A stretch of 64,000 nt of DNA. It comes from Kribbella pratensis (GTDB lineage: Bacteria > Actinomycetota > Actinomycetes > Propionibacteriales > Kribbellaceae). Position 1 is the first letter of the stretch. The number at the start of each line of letters is the position of its first letter. The stretch is from contig NZ_SODU01000006.1 in assembly GCF_004366075.1 (NCBI RefSeq), positions 62,001 to 126,000 on the forward strand, read 5' to 3'. Made by a program: the position numbers and the translations under genes. This document shows, in pieces, positions 34,618 through 43,761 of this stretch. The notes under the pieces were generated by a model. That model made no database searches. It was given only the letters and a program-made list of their open reading frames with translations, and was not told where the DNA came from.

Positions 34618-35658
34618 ATGTCGGTCGAAGGCCCGCTTCCGGACGCTGACGCCGCACCTGTCGACCAGGTGGTCCCGATACCTGCCGGACCACTGGTCCT
34701 CGGCGGCGACCTCGGCGGCACTTCCACCCGGATCGTGATCGCGGACTCTGAGGGCAACGTAATCGGTCGCGGCGCCGCAGCGGGAGGGAATCCGACCAGC
34801 CATCCGGTGAGTGCGGCGGCCAACTTCGGGCAGGCCCTTCACGCCGCACTGTCCGGGCTGGACCCGACCGCCGTCAAGGCCGGGGTGGTCGGCATGGCCG
34901 GCGGGGTGGCGCTCGCGCGCCCGGACGTGGCGGCCCAGTTCGAGGCGGCGTGGACCGGCGCCGGCCTCACCGTTGCGCCCGACTACATCGGCGATCTCGA
35001 GGTCGCTTTCGCCTCAGGTACGCCGGAACCCGACGGGACCGTGCTGATCGCCGGCACCGGCAGCAACGCCGGCCTGGTGCGCAATCATCAACTGCTGCGC
35101 ACCGCCGGCGGACACGGCTGGCTGCTGGGCGACGACGGCTCCGGGTTCTGGCTCGGCCGGGAGGCCGTGCGCAGCGTGCTGCAGGCTCTGGATCTCCGCG
35201 AGCCGCTCGGGCTGCTCGGGCAGGCCGTCGTACAAGCGATCCTGCCCGATCGGGACGAGCATGCTGCTGCACAACGTGAAGGATACGACGCACTGCGTGA
35301 CGACCTGGTGCGAACGGTGAACAGCCGGCCACCCGTTCTGCTCGCGGAACTCGCGCCGACGGTGATGGCGGCGTACGCGCAGGACGACGAGACCGCGCGG
35401 TCCCTGGTGAAACGCGCAGCCGAGTTGCTCACAGAAACCGCCGCACGACTGAAGACAACGTCGGACAAGGGCCCGATGGTGCTCGCGGGCAGTGTCGCCG
35501 GTGAATCTTCTCCTGTGGGACATCTCATCCGGCAGCACTTCGCGGGCGACGTACTGACCGCCCGGGACGGGGTCGGAGGCGCCACCTGGCTGGCCCTGGG
35601 CGCCCTCGACCCCGCCCTCGCAACAATCGAGAACCACCAACGCCTAGTCGAACACTGA
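34618..35658 (+). CDS. N-acetylglucosamine kinase-like protein (BadF/BcrA ATPase family)
   Basis: A 346-aa sugar kinase of the NAGK/BadF fold. Phosphate motifs are LGGDLGGTSTRIVIAD (about 30-45), VVGMAGGVAL and IAGTGSNAGLVR (about 145), with HGWLLGDDGSGFWLGREAV typical of N-acetylglucosamine kinases. ATG 34618 has GGAG 10 nt upstream. It is divergent from the NgcEFG-type operon and would phosphorylate the imported amino sugar. The intergenic region (34409-34617) is visibly AT-richer and must hold both promoters; I could not find a convincing DasR-type operator there. Confidence 0.88.
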   Translation: MSVEGPLPDADAAPVDQVVPIPAGPLVLGGDLGGTSTRIVIADSEGNVIGRGAAAGGNPTSHPVSAAANFGQALHAALSGLDPTAVKAGVVGMAGGVALARPDVAAQFEAAWTGAGLTVAPDYIGDLEVAFASGTPEPDGTVLIAGTGSNAGLVRNHQLLRTAGGHGWLLGDDGSGFWLGREAVRSVLQALDLREPLGLLGQAVVQAILPDRDEHAAAQREGYDALRDDLVRTVNSRPPVLLAELAPTVMAAYAQDDETARSLVKRAAELLTETAARLKTTSDKGPMVLAGSVAGESSPVGHLIRQHFAGDVLTARDGVGGATWLALGALDPALATIENHQRLVEH

Positions 35659-36027
35659 GACCGGGCGGACTTCGACGGCGTAGAAGCCCGCCTCCGGGAT
35701 GGTGGCGGCGACCTCTTCGGCGCGTTCCTGGCTGGCGACGTCGATGAGGAAGACGCCGGCGAGCTGCTCCTTCGCCTCGGAGTACGGGCCGTCGGTGGTC
35801 GCGCGGACGCCCTCGCGGACCCGGACCACCCGGGTCTTCGACGGCGGGTCGAGCGGGACGGCGTTGATCAGCTCGCCGCTGGCGTCGAGTTCGTTCAGCA
35901 GGTTGTCGAGCTGCGCGGCGAGCGCCTCCCGGGCCTTCTTCGGCAGGGCCTTGCCCTCCTCGGTGTGCAGGAACGACGGGTGACCCCAGGTGATCGGGTT
36001 GCTGTGGATCATCAGCAGGTACTTCAT
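35644..36027 (-). CDS. YciI-related (DGPF domain) protein
   Basis: A 127-aa YCII-family protein. KYLLMIHSNP at the N-terminus and TTDGPYSEAKEQLAGVFLIDVASQERAEEVAATIPEA are characteristic of the DGPF/PhnB-like branch, of unknown function and often found near ECF sigma factors. The ATG at 36027 has AAAGGA upstream. It overlaps the kinase gene tail-to-tail by 15 bp and is divergent from the ArsR gene. Confidence 0.87.
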   Translation of the reverse strand: MKYLLMIHSNPITWGHPSFLHTEEGKALPKKAREALAAQLDNLLNELDASGELINAVPLDPPSKTRVVRVREGVRATTDGPYSEAKEQLAGVFLIDVASQERAEEVAATIPEAGFYAVEVRPVSVFD

Positions 36028-36135
36028 GTCGGTGTCCTTTCGGGCAGTCACTGGATCTTCGCAGCAGAGGTCGGACACAACCGGCAACACTCGACATTTC
36101 GCCGTTCTCCGGCGTTCGCCGGTACGGCGCCGCTT

Positions 36136-36186
36136 ATTCCAAGCAACGGCTTGACATTGGATTCGGGCTGCCGCATATTCCAAGCA
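36136..36186 (+). promoter_or_regulatory. Promoter and duplicated operator of the ArsR-MFS operon
   Basis: TTGACA (36151-36156), a 17-bp spacer and CATATT (36174-36179) form a good promoter whose start would fall on the ATG at 36186, so the mRNA is probably leaderless. The 10-mer ATTCCAAGCA occurs exactly twice, at 36136-36145 (upstream of the -35) and 36177-36186 (over the -10 and start), 41 bp apart. This looks like a paired autoregulatory operator. Confidence 0.6.
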
Positions 36187-36776
36187 TGTCTTTGGAGAAG
36201 GATCCGCGGCGGGCGCGGTTGCTCGACGATCCGCTGGCCATTCGGGCGATGGCGCACCCGGTGCGGTTGGACCTGCAGTCGCTGCTGGGCAGGGAAGGGC
36301 CGCTGACCGCGGCCGATGCGGCGCGGCGGCTGGGGATCAGCCAGGCGCTGGCGTCGCACCACCTGCGGCAGTTGGCGAAGTACGACTTCGTCGAGCCCGC
36401 ACCGGGCAAGGACAACCGGGAGCGGCCGTGGCGCCTGGTGTCCACGTCGCAGTCGTGGCGGGACGCGATCAAGACGTCCGAAGGCGCGGCCGCTGCCGAC
36501 GTACTCGAGCAGCTGATGGCCGAGCGGGCGCTGGACGCGCTGGCGAAGTGGCAGGAGCAGCGCCCGCAGGCGGACCCGGCCTGGCGGGACAACTCCGGCA
36601 TCGGACAGACCGGCCTCTACCTGACCGGCGAGGAGCTGGCGGAGATCGTTGGCCAGATCAACGAGATCCTGCAGCGCTGGGTCGACGAGCGGCCCATCGA
36701 CGACAAGTCCACCCGGCCGGCGGGGAGCCGGCATGTCTCGTTCACCCAGATCGTCACGATCTCGCCGGAGGAGTAG
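36186..36776 (+). CDS. ArsR/HTH_20-type transcriptional regulator
   Basis: A 196-aa winged-helix regulator. Residues 15-90 (DPLAIRAMAHPVRLDLQSLLGREGPLTAADAARRLGISQALASHHLRQLAKYDFVEPA...RPWRLVS) form an ArsR-like DNA-binding domain; the C-terminal half is helical with LTGEELAEIVGQINEIL and no metal-binding CxC. It is followed after 3 bp by an MFS exporter gene, so it probably represses that efflux system and itself through the repeated operator upstream. Confidence 0.9.
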   Translation: MSLEKDPRRARLLDDPLAIRAMAHPVRLDLQSLLGREGPLTAADAARRLGISQALASHHLRQLAKYDFVEPAPGKDNRERPWRLVSTSQSWRDAIKTSEGAAAADVLEQLMAERALDALAKWQEQRPQADPAWRDNSGIGQTGLYLTGEELAEIVGQINEILQRWVDERPIDDKSTRPAGSRHVSFTQIVTISPEE

Positions 36777-36779
36777 CAG

Positions 36780-38036
36780 ATGAAGGACTTGTGGGGCGTC
36801 CTCGCGCGGCAGCGTGACTATCGGCTGATGCTCAGCGCCGGCCTGATCTCGCTCACCGGCGACTGGCTGCTGCGCACCGGGCTCGCGTTCCAGGTGTACG
36901 TACTGACCGGCTCGACCCTCGCGTCCGGTGGACTGCTCCTCGCGTCGTTCCTCCCCGCCGTACTGCTCGGCTCGCTGGCCGGCGTCTTCGTCGACCGGTG
37001 GAACCAACGCACCACGATGATCGTGACGAACGTGCTGAACGCCGTCGTACTGCTCCCGCTGATCGCCGTCCACGACGCGAGCACGATCTGGATCGTGTAC
37101 GGCGTCGTACTGGCGCAGAGCTGTCTACAGCAGTTCTTCACGCCCGCCGAGCAATCACTGGTCCCGCTCCTCGTGAACTCCGAGCAGTTGGTGACCGCGA
37201 ATGCCCTGAACAGCCAGATCCGCGACCTCGCACGGCTGGTCGGCGCCGCGCTCGGCGGTGTGCTCGCGGCCGCCGGAGGACTCACCCTGCTCGCCGTCGG
37301 CGATGCCGTGACGTTCCTGGCCGCGGTCGTTCTGGTCGCCGCGATGCGGCACCGTCAGGAACGCCCCGAACCCAAGGAAGAAACGGCCGGCGGCGCGATC
37401 AAGCGGCTGAAGGAGGAGTGGACCGAGGGACTGCGGCTGTGCGTCGCGGGTCCGGCGATGCGGCTGTTCTTCGTGTTCTGCCTGGTCACCGGCGTCGGCG
37501 AAGGGATCATGAGCACGCTGTTCGCGCCGTTCGTCAGCGCCGAGGTCGGCGGCGACGGGAAGGTGTACGGTCTGATCGTGTCGTCGCAGGCGATCGGCGG
37601 GATCGTCGGCGGCCTGATCGCGGCCGCGATCGGCTCCCGCTGGCCGGCCGCGACCCTGTGGGGAGTCGGCGCCTTCGCCTTCGGTCTGATCGACATCGCC
37701 TTGTTCCTCTACCCGTTGGCGTCGGACAGCGTGATCCCGGCGTTCGTCTGCATGATCGTCGTCGGCCTGCCCGGCGCGCTCACCGTCGCAGGGATGATGA
37801 CGGTGTTCCAGAACCTCACCGTCGACGGCACCCGCGGCCGCATCTACGGCGCGGTCGGCGCCGCCGAAAGCGTCGCGGTCCTGCTCGGCATCGCCGCGGG
37901 CGGCCTGCTCGGCGACGCCGTCGGCATCATCCCGATCCTGGTCTTCCAGGGCCTCGGGTACGTCGTGGGCGGGCTGGTTGTGCTTAGTCGGCGGCGGGTT
38001 CTGGTTGCTCGGCCGGAGCCTCTTCTGACGGTTTGA
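36780..38036 (+). CDS. MFS transporter (EntS/MFS_3-like exporter)
   Basis: A 418-aa major facilitator with 12 predicted helices, of the enterobactin-exporter-like group. LISLTGDWLLRTGLAFQVYVLTGSTLASGGLLLASFLPAVLLGSLAGVFVDRWNQRTTMI carries the family A-loop (GVFVDRWNQR). GGAGGAG at the end of the regulator gene supplies its ribosome site. The substrate is unknown; regulation by the ArsR-like neighbour suggests drug or metabolite efflux. Its last 53 bp overlap the end of the opposing CNNM gene. Confidence 0.9.
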   Translation: MKDLWGVLARQRDYRLMLSAGLISLTGDWLLRTGLAFQVYVLTGSTLASGGLLLASFLPAVLLGSLAGVFVDRWNQRTTMIVTNVLNAVVLLPLIAVHDASTIWIVYGVVLAQSCLQQFFTPAEQSLVPLLVNSEQLVTANALNSQIRDLARLVGAALGGVLAAAGGLTLLAVGDAVTFLAAVVLVAAMRHRQERPEPKEETAGGAIKRLKEEWTEGLRLCVAGPAMRLFFVFCLVTGVGEGIMSTLFAPFVSAEVGGDGKVYGLIVSSQAIGGIVGGLIAAAIGSRWPAATLWGVGAFAFGLIDIALFLYPLASDSVIPAFVCMIVVGLPGALTVAGMMTVFQNLTVDGTRGRIYGAVGAAESVAVLLGIAAGGLLGDAVGIIPILVFQGLGYVVGGLVVLSRRRVLVARPEPLLTV

Positions 38037-39306
38037 CCAGGTGGAGACGGACCCGGGCGACCCGGCGGCCGTCCATCTCGGTCACGGTCAGGGTGTGGGC
38101 GTCGATCGGAACCTCGTCACCGGTCGACGGGACCTTCCCGAGGCGGGCGGCGAGGAACCCGCCGACGGTCTCGTAGGGCCCGTCGGGAAGCTCGATCGTG
38201 GTCGCGTCGGCGAAGTCGTCCAGGTTCAGCAGGCCGTCGACCTCGATGTCGCCGCTGCGGAGCCGGGTCGTCTCGGCCGGCTCCTCGTCGTACTCGTCCT
38301 TGATGTCGCCGATCAGCTCCTCGACCAGGTCCTCGAGCGTGACGATGCCGGCGGTGCCGCCGTACTCGTCGAGAACGATCGCGAGGTGCGTGCTGCGGCG
38401 GCGCATCTCGGTCAGCGTCGGCAGCAGCTTCGCGGTGTCCGGCAGCATCAGGACCTCGCGCGCCAGGTCGCCCACCCGCACCGAGCGGGTCGCGACCGCC
38501 GGGTCGAACAGGTCCCGGACGTGCACGAAGCCGACGATGTCGTCGGCCGAGCCGTTCATCACCGGGTACCGCGAGTGCGGCCGCTCGGCGGCGAACTTGA
38601 CCGCCTTGTACGCCGGCATCTCGGCGTCGACGAAATCCACCTCGGTGCGCGGCAGCATCAGCTCGCGCAACTGCCGGCTACCCGCCTCGAAGACGTCGTC
38701 GACGATCTTGCGCTCTTCCACACCGAGCGACTCGTGCGCGGAGATGACGTCGCGCAGCTCCTCGTCGGTCATCACCTCGCGGTTCGCGTTCGGGTCGCCG
38801 CCGAGCGCGCGCACCACCAGGTCGGTGGACCTCGACAGCAGCCAGATCACCGGCCGCGCGCCGGACGCGATCCGGTCCACGAACGGCCCGAGAGCGAGCG
38901 CGAAACCCTCGGCCCGCTGCAGGGCCAGGCGCTTCGCGGCCAGCTCACCGAGCACGATCGAGACGTACGAGATCAGGATCGTGATCAGCACCAGCGCGAC
39001 CGTGCCGGCCACCGACTCGGGCAGCCCGAGCTTCTCCAGCTGCGGCGCGAGGCCGTCGGCGAGCGTCGCGCCACCGAAGGCGGCGGACAGGAAGCCCATC
39101 AGGGTCACGCCGATCTGCACGGCGGACAGGAACCGGTTCGGGTTGGCGGCCACCTTGGCGACGATCTCGCCGCGCCGGCCGCGGTGCGAGAGCGCCTTGA
39201 GCTGACTCTCCCGGAGCGAGACGAGGGCCATCTCGGCCGCGGCGAAGACCCCGCCGATCAGCACGAAGACCAGAATCAGGACGATGTTGAGCAGGGTTTC
39301 GTTCAT
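37984..39306 (-). CDS. Hemolysin-family/CNNM transporter (DUF21-CBS-CorC)
   Basis: A 440-aa membrane protein. An N-terminal DUF21 domain (about 1-190, starting NIVLILVFVLIGGVFAAAEMALVSLRESQ) with three to four helices is followed by a CBS pair (PRTEVDFVDAEMPAYKAVKFAAERPHSRYPVM... and VLDEYGGTAGIVTLEDLVEELIGDIKDEYD) and a C-terminal CorC/HlyC domain (GLLNLDDFAD...YETVGGFLAARLGKVPSTGDEV). CNNM/CorC proteins act in divalent-cation (Mg or Co) transport. The C-terminal Glu/Pro tail overlaps the MFS gene. Confidence 0.93.
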   Translation of the reverse strand: MNETLLNIVLILVFVLIGGVFAAAEMALVSLRESQLKALSHRGRRGEIVAKVAANPNRFLSAVQIGVTLMGFLSAAFGGATLADGLAPQLEKLGLPESVAGTVALVLITILISYVSIVLGELAAKRLALQRAEGFALALGPFVDRIASGARPVIWLLSRSTDLVVRALGGDPNANREVMTDEELRDVISAHESLGVEERKIVDDVFEAGSRQLRELMLPRTEVDFVDAEMPAYKAVKFAAERPHSRYPVMNGSADDIVGFVHVRDLFDPAVATRSVRVGDLAREVLMLPDTAKLLPTLTEMRRRSTHLAIVLDEYGGTAGIVTLEDLVEELIGDIKDEYDEEPAETTRLRSGDIEVDGLLNLDDFADATTIELPDGPYETVGGFLAARLGKVPSTGDEVPIDAHTLTVTEMDGRRVARVRLHLVKPSEEAPAEQPEPAAD

Positions 39307-39474
39307 GGGTCGGAGTTCCTAGCGCCCTCTCGTCAGCTGCCGAGAGGGCGTGGGTTGGGCGTAGTCGTCCATCTACCAAGCCTACCGGTCACGCGGTCCC
39401 TCGTGCGTGTTCGAGTTTGTCGGTTTATGATGATTCCTGGCCGGACGCGTCGTACGGCCGGGAGGGGTCACACC

Positions 39475-40521
39475 ATGAACACACCGCGCGGTGTACGCCG
39501 GACCGACACCAGACTGTCGGACGGCCGCGAGCTGATCTACTACGACCCGTCCGACGCGCCGGCCCGGGTGCCGCTCGAGGACACCCGCGGCCTGCCCGCC
39601 CCGCAGCCGCAGGTCGAGCTGCGCACGGACCCGCTGACCGGCGACGTGATCACCTACGCCACCCACCGCAACACCCGGACGTACCTGCCGCCGGCCGACC
39701 AGTGCCCGCTGTGCGCGAGCAAGCCCGGCAACCCGACGGAGATCCCGGACCACGACTACAACGTCGCCGTCTTCGAGAACCGGTTCCCGTCCTTCGCCGG
39801 CCCGGGGCGGACCGAGGTGGTGTGCTTCACCAGCGACCACAACCGCTCGTTCACCGATCTGTCCCAGGGCCAGGCCCGGCTGGTCGTCGACACCTGGGCC
39901 GACCGGACCGCCGAGCTCGGCGCCCGCGACGACGTCGAGCTGGTGTTCCCGTTCGAGAACCGCGGCCGCGAGATCGGCGTCACCCTCAGCCACCCGCACG
40001 GCCAGATCTACGCCTACCCGTTCCTCCCGCCGCGGATGCAGAACCTGCTGCGGCAGGCCCGCAAGCACCAGGAAGTTGCCGGCAGCAATCTGTTCGCCGA
40101 CGTCCTGGCCGCGGAGCGCAAGGAGGGCACGCGGGTCGTAGCGGAGAACGGCAACTGGACCGCGTTCGTCCCGGAGGCCGCCCGCTGGCCGGTCGAGGTG
40201 CACCTGTACCCGCACCGCCAGGTCGGCGGCATCGACGAGCTGTCGGTCGGCGAGCGCGACGACTTCGCCGAGCTGTACCTCGACGTCCTCGGCCGCCTCG
40301 ACGGCCTGTACGGCGAACCGCTGCCGTACATCGCCGCCTGGCACCAGGCCCCGGTCCGGATCGATCGCGAGCTCGGCTACCTGCACCTGGAGCTGTTGTC
40401 GATCCGGCGGGCCAAGGACAAGATCAAGTACCTGGCCGGCTCCGAGTCCGGCATGGGCGCGTTCATCAGCGACACCCGGCCCGAGGATGTGGCCGAGACT
40501 CTGCGAAAGGCCGGCCAGTGA
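39475..40521 (+). CDS. galT: Galactose-1-phosphate uridylyltransferase
   Basis: A 348-aa Leloir-pathway enzyme exchanging UMP between UDP-glucose and galactose-1-phosphate. Zn ligands CPLC (C77, C80), catalytic HPHGQ (H173, nucleophile H175, Q177) and C-terminal AWHQAPVR and LGYLHLELLS are present. The ATG at 39475 has GGGAGGGG upstream, and a TATGAT -10 lies at 39426-39431. An open frame continues far upstream antisense to the CNNM gene and is not coding. The stop overlaps galK (GTGA). Confidence 0.95.
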   Translation: MNTPRGVRRTDTRLSDGRELIYYDPSDAPARVPLEDTRGLPAPQPQVELRTDPLTGDVITYATHRNTRTYLPPADQCPLCASKPGNPTEIPDHDYNVAVFENRFPSFAGPGRTEVVCFTSDHNRSFTDLSQGQARLVVDTWADRTAELGARDDVELVFPFENRGREIGVTLSHPHGQIYAYPFLPPRMQNLLRQARKHQEVAGSNLFADVLAAERKEGTRVVAENGNWTAFVPEAARWPVEVHLYPHRQVGGIDELSVGERDDFAELYLDVLGRLDGLYGEPLPYIAAWHQAPVRIDRELGYLHLELLSIRRAKDKIKYLAGSESGMGAFISDTRPEDVAETLRKAGQ

Positions 40522-41645
40522 GCTTCCAGAAGGTTTTCGGTACGTCGCCCGACGGCAGCTGGCGTGCCCCGGGACGGGTCAACCTGATCGGCGAGCACAC
40601 CGACTACAACGACGGCCTGGTACTCCCGATCGCGCTGCCGAACCGCATCCTGGTCACCGCCTCGAAGCGGGACGACGGCCGGATCGCGGTCGCGTCGAGC
40701 GGGCAGCGGGGCGTCATCGAGTTCGCGATCGACGACCTGGCCCCGGGCTCGGTCGGCGACTGGGCGGCGTACCCGGCCGGTGCGGCCTGGATCCTGCGCG
40801 AGTCCGGCTACCCGATCGGCGGCGCGAACCTGCTGGTCGAGTCCGACCTCCCGTCCGGCGCCGGCCTGTCGTCGTCGGCCGCCCTGCTCTGCGCGACGTT
40901 CGTGGCGCTGCTGGGCCTGCGCGACCTCGAGGTCGACCCGGCTGAGATCGCGCGGCTGGCGCAGAAGGCCGAGAACCAGTACGTCGGCGCGCCGGTCGGA
41001 CTCATGGACCAGATGGCCTCGATGTGCTGCACCGAGGGCCATGCGCTGTTCTTCGACATCCGCGCGATGTCCACCGACCAGATCCCGTTCGACCCGCCGG
41101 CCGACGATCTCGCGCTGCTGGTCGTCGACGTGAAGGCACCGCACCGGCACGTCGACGGCGAGTACGCCGCGCGCCGGAAGAGCTGCGAGCAGGCGGCGGC
41201 CGAGCTCGGCGTACCGGCTCTGCGGTCGATCGCGTTCGAGGACCTCGACGACGCGCTCGCGCGGCTGTCGGACGACGTCGTACGGCGGCGTGTGCGGCAT
41301 GTGGTGACTGAGATCCGCCGGGTCGAGGACGCGGTCGCGTTGATGCGGGCCGGCAAGCTACGCGAAGTCGGTCCCCTGTTCACCGCGTCGCACGCCTCGT
41401 TGCGCGACGACTTCGAGATCACCGTGCCGGAACTCGATGTTGCGGTCGACACCGCGCTGGAGGCGGGGGCCCTCGGTGCAAGGATGACCGGTGGCGGTTT
41501 CGGCGGTTGCATCATCGCGTTGGTCGAGGCCTCGGCTGCCGACGCCGTACTGTCCGCGATCGAGAAAGCCTTTGCGGAACACGGTTTCTCGGCCCCGAGC
41601 TCGCTGGCCGCGACCCCGTCAGCAGGTGCTTCCAGGGTCAGCTAG
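40518..41645 (+). CDS. galK: Galactokinase
   Basis: A 375-aa GHMP kinase phosphorylating galactose. GRVNLIGEHTDYNDGLVLP (galactose-binding signature), LPSGAGLSSSAAL (ATP loop) and GARMTGGGFGGC (C-terminal GHMP motif) are intact. The GTG at 40518 overlaps the galT stop. The gene ends in a CTAG that is shared with the stop of the opposing DeoR regulator, a plausible regulator of this operon. Confidence 0.96.
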   Translation: MSFQKVFGTSPDGSWRAPGRVNLIGEHTDYNDGLVLPIALPNRILVTASKRDDGRIAVASSGQRGVIEFAIDDLAPGSVGDWAAYPAGAAWILRESGYPIGGANLLVESDLPSGAGLSSSAALLCATFVALLGLRDLEVDPAEIARLAQKAENQYVGAPVGLMDQMASMCCTEGHALFFDIRAMSTDQIPFDPPADDLALLVVDVKAPHRHVDGEYAARRKSCEQAAAELGVPALRSIAFEDLDDALARLSDDVVRRRVRHVVTEIRRVEDAVALMRAGKLREVGPLFTASHASLRDDFEITVPELDVAVDTALEAGALGARMTGGGFGGCIIALVEASAADAVLSAIEKAFAEHGFSAPSSLAATPSAGASRVS

Positions 41646-42454
41646 GAGGCGATGACGAGGTCGCATCCTGTATCGCGCATGGCCTTACGGGCAGGGGGCG
41701 TGAGGCCGTTGTCGGTGACGATCACGTCCAGGTCGGACCAGGTCGCGAACGTACTGAGCCCGACGGTGCCCCACTTGGTGTGGTCCGCAACCACGACCAC
41801 CTCACGGCTGGCGGCGATGAACGACCGGTTGGTCTCGGCCTCCATCAGGTTCGGCGTGCTCAACCCGTGCTCGGCGTCGACACCGTGCGCGCCGAGGAAC
41901 AACAGGTCCAGGTGCAGTGACGCCAGGGCCGCGGTCGCGATCGGGCCGACCAGCGCGTCCGACGGCGTGCGGATACCGCCGATGAGTACGACGGTGCGGT
42001 CCGAGCGCCCGTTGCCGTGGAACACATCGGCGATCCGCGCCGAGTTCGTGACAACCGTCAAGTTTTCCACCCGCAACAGCTGACGAGCCAGCGCGTACGT
42101 CGTCGTACCGGCGCCGATGCCGATCGCGCTGTCCGGCTGCACCCGGGTGGCGGCCTCGGCCGCGATTGCCTGCTTGGCCGCGGACTCCTGGGTCAGCTTG
42201 GCGTCGAAGCCCGGCTCGTGCGCGCTGCGCAGGCCGACGGACGTCGCGCCGCCGTGCACCTTGTGCAGCAGGCCGCTGGAGTCCAGGGCGTCCAGATCGC
42301 GCCGGATCGTCATGTCCGAGACCCCGAACCGGTCGACCAGTTCGGCGACCGTGATCGCGCCCCGGCTGTTGACCTCGGCAACGATCGTGGCCTGCCGCTG
42401 GGCGGCGAGCTGGCCGCCGCGGCCGCGTGGCGGTTCTGCTCCGGCTGCGTTCAC
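41642..42454 (-). CDS. DeoR family transcriptional regulator
   Basis: A 270-aa DeoR-type repressor. N-terminal helix-turn-helix (RQATIVAEVNSRGAITVAELVDRFGVSDMTIRRDLDALDSSGLLHKVHGGA) and C-terminal sugar-phosphate sensor (IGIGAGTTTYALARQL, NSARIADVFHG, GLSTPNLMEAETNRSFIAASREVVVVADHTKWG). TATTCT at 42466-42461 is a good -10 with its start point on the GTG at 42454, so I infer a leaderless mRNA and choose that start. The context suggests control of galTK by galactose-phosphate-type signals. Confidence 0.9.
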   Translation of the reverse strand: MNAAGAEPPRGRGGQLAAQRQATIVAEVNSRGAITVAELVDRFGVSDMTIRRDLDALDSSGLLHKVHGGATSVGLRSAHEPGFDAKLTQESAAKQAIAAEAATRVQPDSAIGIGAGTTTYALARQLLRVENLTVVTNSARIADVFHGNGRSDRTVVLIGGIRTPSDALVGPIATAALASLHLDLLFLGAHGVDAEHGLSTPNLMEAETNRSFIAASREVVVVADHTKWGTVGLSTFATWSDLDVIVTDNGLTPPARKAMRDTGCDLVIAS

Positions 42455-42522
42455 GTCCACAGAATAGTCCCGCCGGCAGGGAAATGTGTTGCCCGGCCAG
42501 TGGCAGCGCGTCACCCTGAAGC

Positions 42523-43653
42523 ATGCGATTTCCCGACGACGTCCCGGTGCTGACCGACGGTGTGGTGACCCTGCGTGCGCACACGGCCGCCGACGTAGAG
42601 CCGGCGTACCGGATGTGCCAGGACCCGGTGATGCAGGAATGGACCACGATCCCGGTCCCGTACCTGCACGAGCACGCGGTGAACTTCCTCACCGAGGTGG
42701 TCCCGGCCGGCTGGCGCGACAACACCGCCTGGGCCTGGGCGATCGAGTACGACGGGAACTACGTCGGCACCATCGACCTGCGCGACGGCGAGGGCGGTGT
42801 CGGCGAGGTCGGGTTCGCGGTGTCGGCCGAGGTACGCGGCAACGGGGTGATGACCCGCGCGCTGAAGCTGGTGGTGCGGTACGCGTTCGACGGCCTCGAC
42901 TGGAAGCGCGTCATCTGGCGCGCGTACGTCGGCAACTACGCCAGCCGCCGGGTCGCATGGAAGACCGGATTCCGTGGCCTGGTGACGATTCCGGGCGGCG
43001 GCCGCTCGCGCGGCGTACGGAAGGACGAGTGGGTCGCGACGATCGGGTGCGACGACGAGCTGGAGCCGAAGGGCAACTGGTGGGCGGTGCCGGTGCTCGA
43101 GGGCGGTGCGATCCGGCTGCGGGAGCTGCGCGAATCGGACGCGCAACGGGTGATGGAGGCCTGCGCCGACGAGCGGACGCAGCAGTGGCTGACGGGCATG
43201 CCGTCGCCGTACGGACTCGACGACGCCAAGGGATTCATCGCGAGCCGGCCGGATGCGGCGGCCAGTGGTGAGGCGGTCGCGTGGGCGGTCGCCGACGCGG
43301 TCACCGACGAGTTGCTCGGCAACGTCAGCGTCTTCGGTCTGAGCCACCGGATGGACAAGACGGTCGGCGAGATCGGGTACTGGATGCACCCGGACGCCCG
43401 CGGCCGCAAGGTGATGTCGACGGCCGTCGAGCTGGTGATCGCACACGCTTTCCGGCCGATCGAGGAAGGCGGTCTGGGCCGTCGCCGGCTGGTGCTGAGG
43501 TGCGCCGACGGGAACACCGCGTCCGCGCACGTTGCCGAGGCCAACGGCTTCACCCAGGTCGCCAACGAGCGCCTCGCCGACCCCCGCCGCGACGGCACCT
43601 ACAACAACCTCCTCACCTACGACCTGCTCGCCACCGAACACCCCGGCGGCTGA
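42523..43653 (+). CDS. Tandem GNAT acetyltransferase
   Basis: A 376-aa protein with two RimJ/RimL-type GNAT domains. Domain 1 (about 10-150: VTLRAHTAADVEPAYRMCQDP...VGEVGFAVSAEVRGNGVMTRALKLVVRYAF). Domain 2 (about 195-365: IRLRELRESDAQRVMEACADERTQQWLTGMPSPYG...VGEIGYWMHPDARGRKVMSTAVELVIAHAF). In domain 1 the acetyl-CoA loop reads EVRGNGVM and in domain 2 DARGRKVM, so both could bind cofactor. The substrate is unknown. It is divergent from the DeoR gene with a 68-bp gap. Confidence 0.88.
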   Translation: MRFPDDVPVLTDGVVTLRAHTAADVEPAYRMCQDPVMQEWTTIPVPYLHEHAVNFLTEVVPAGWRDNTAWAWAIEYDGNYVGTIDLRDGEGGVGEVGFAVSAEVRGNGVMTRALKLVVRYAFDGLDWKRVIWRAYVGNYASRRVAWKTGFRGLVTIPGGGRSRGVRKDEWVATIGCDDELEPKGNWWAVPVLEGGAIRLRELRESDAQRVMEACADERTQQWLTGMPSPYGLDDAKGFIASRPDAAASGEAVAWAVADAVTDELLGNVSVFGLSHRMDKTVGEIGYWMHPDARGRKVMSTAVELVIAHAFRPIEEGGLGRRRLVLRCADGNTASAHVAEANGFTQVANERLADPRRDGTYNNLLTYDLLATEHPGG

Positions 43654-43761
43654 CATCTCGGGCACGCGGTAACGGGCTGAAGGCAGTGGTTTACGGCGAG
43701 TTGGTGACAAACGACACCGGTTCCCCTCGCCGTCGCGCTGCCGGGCTGCTTGAATCGACGG

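Noticed and set aside
38041..39474. Upstream extension of galT to about 826 residues
   Set aside because: The extra part is antisense to the CNNM gene, and a strong ribosome site precedes the ATG at 39475, which matches the family N-terminus.
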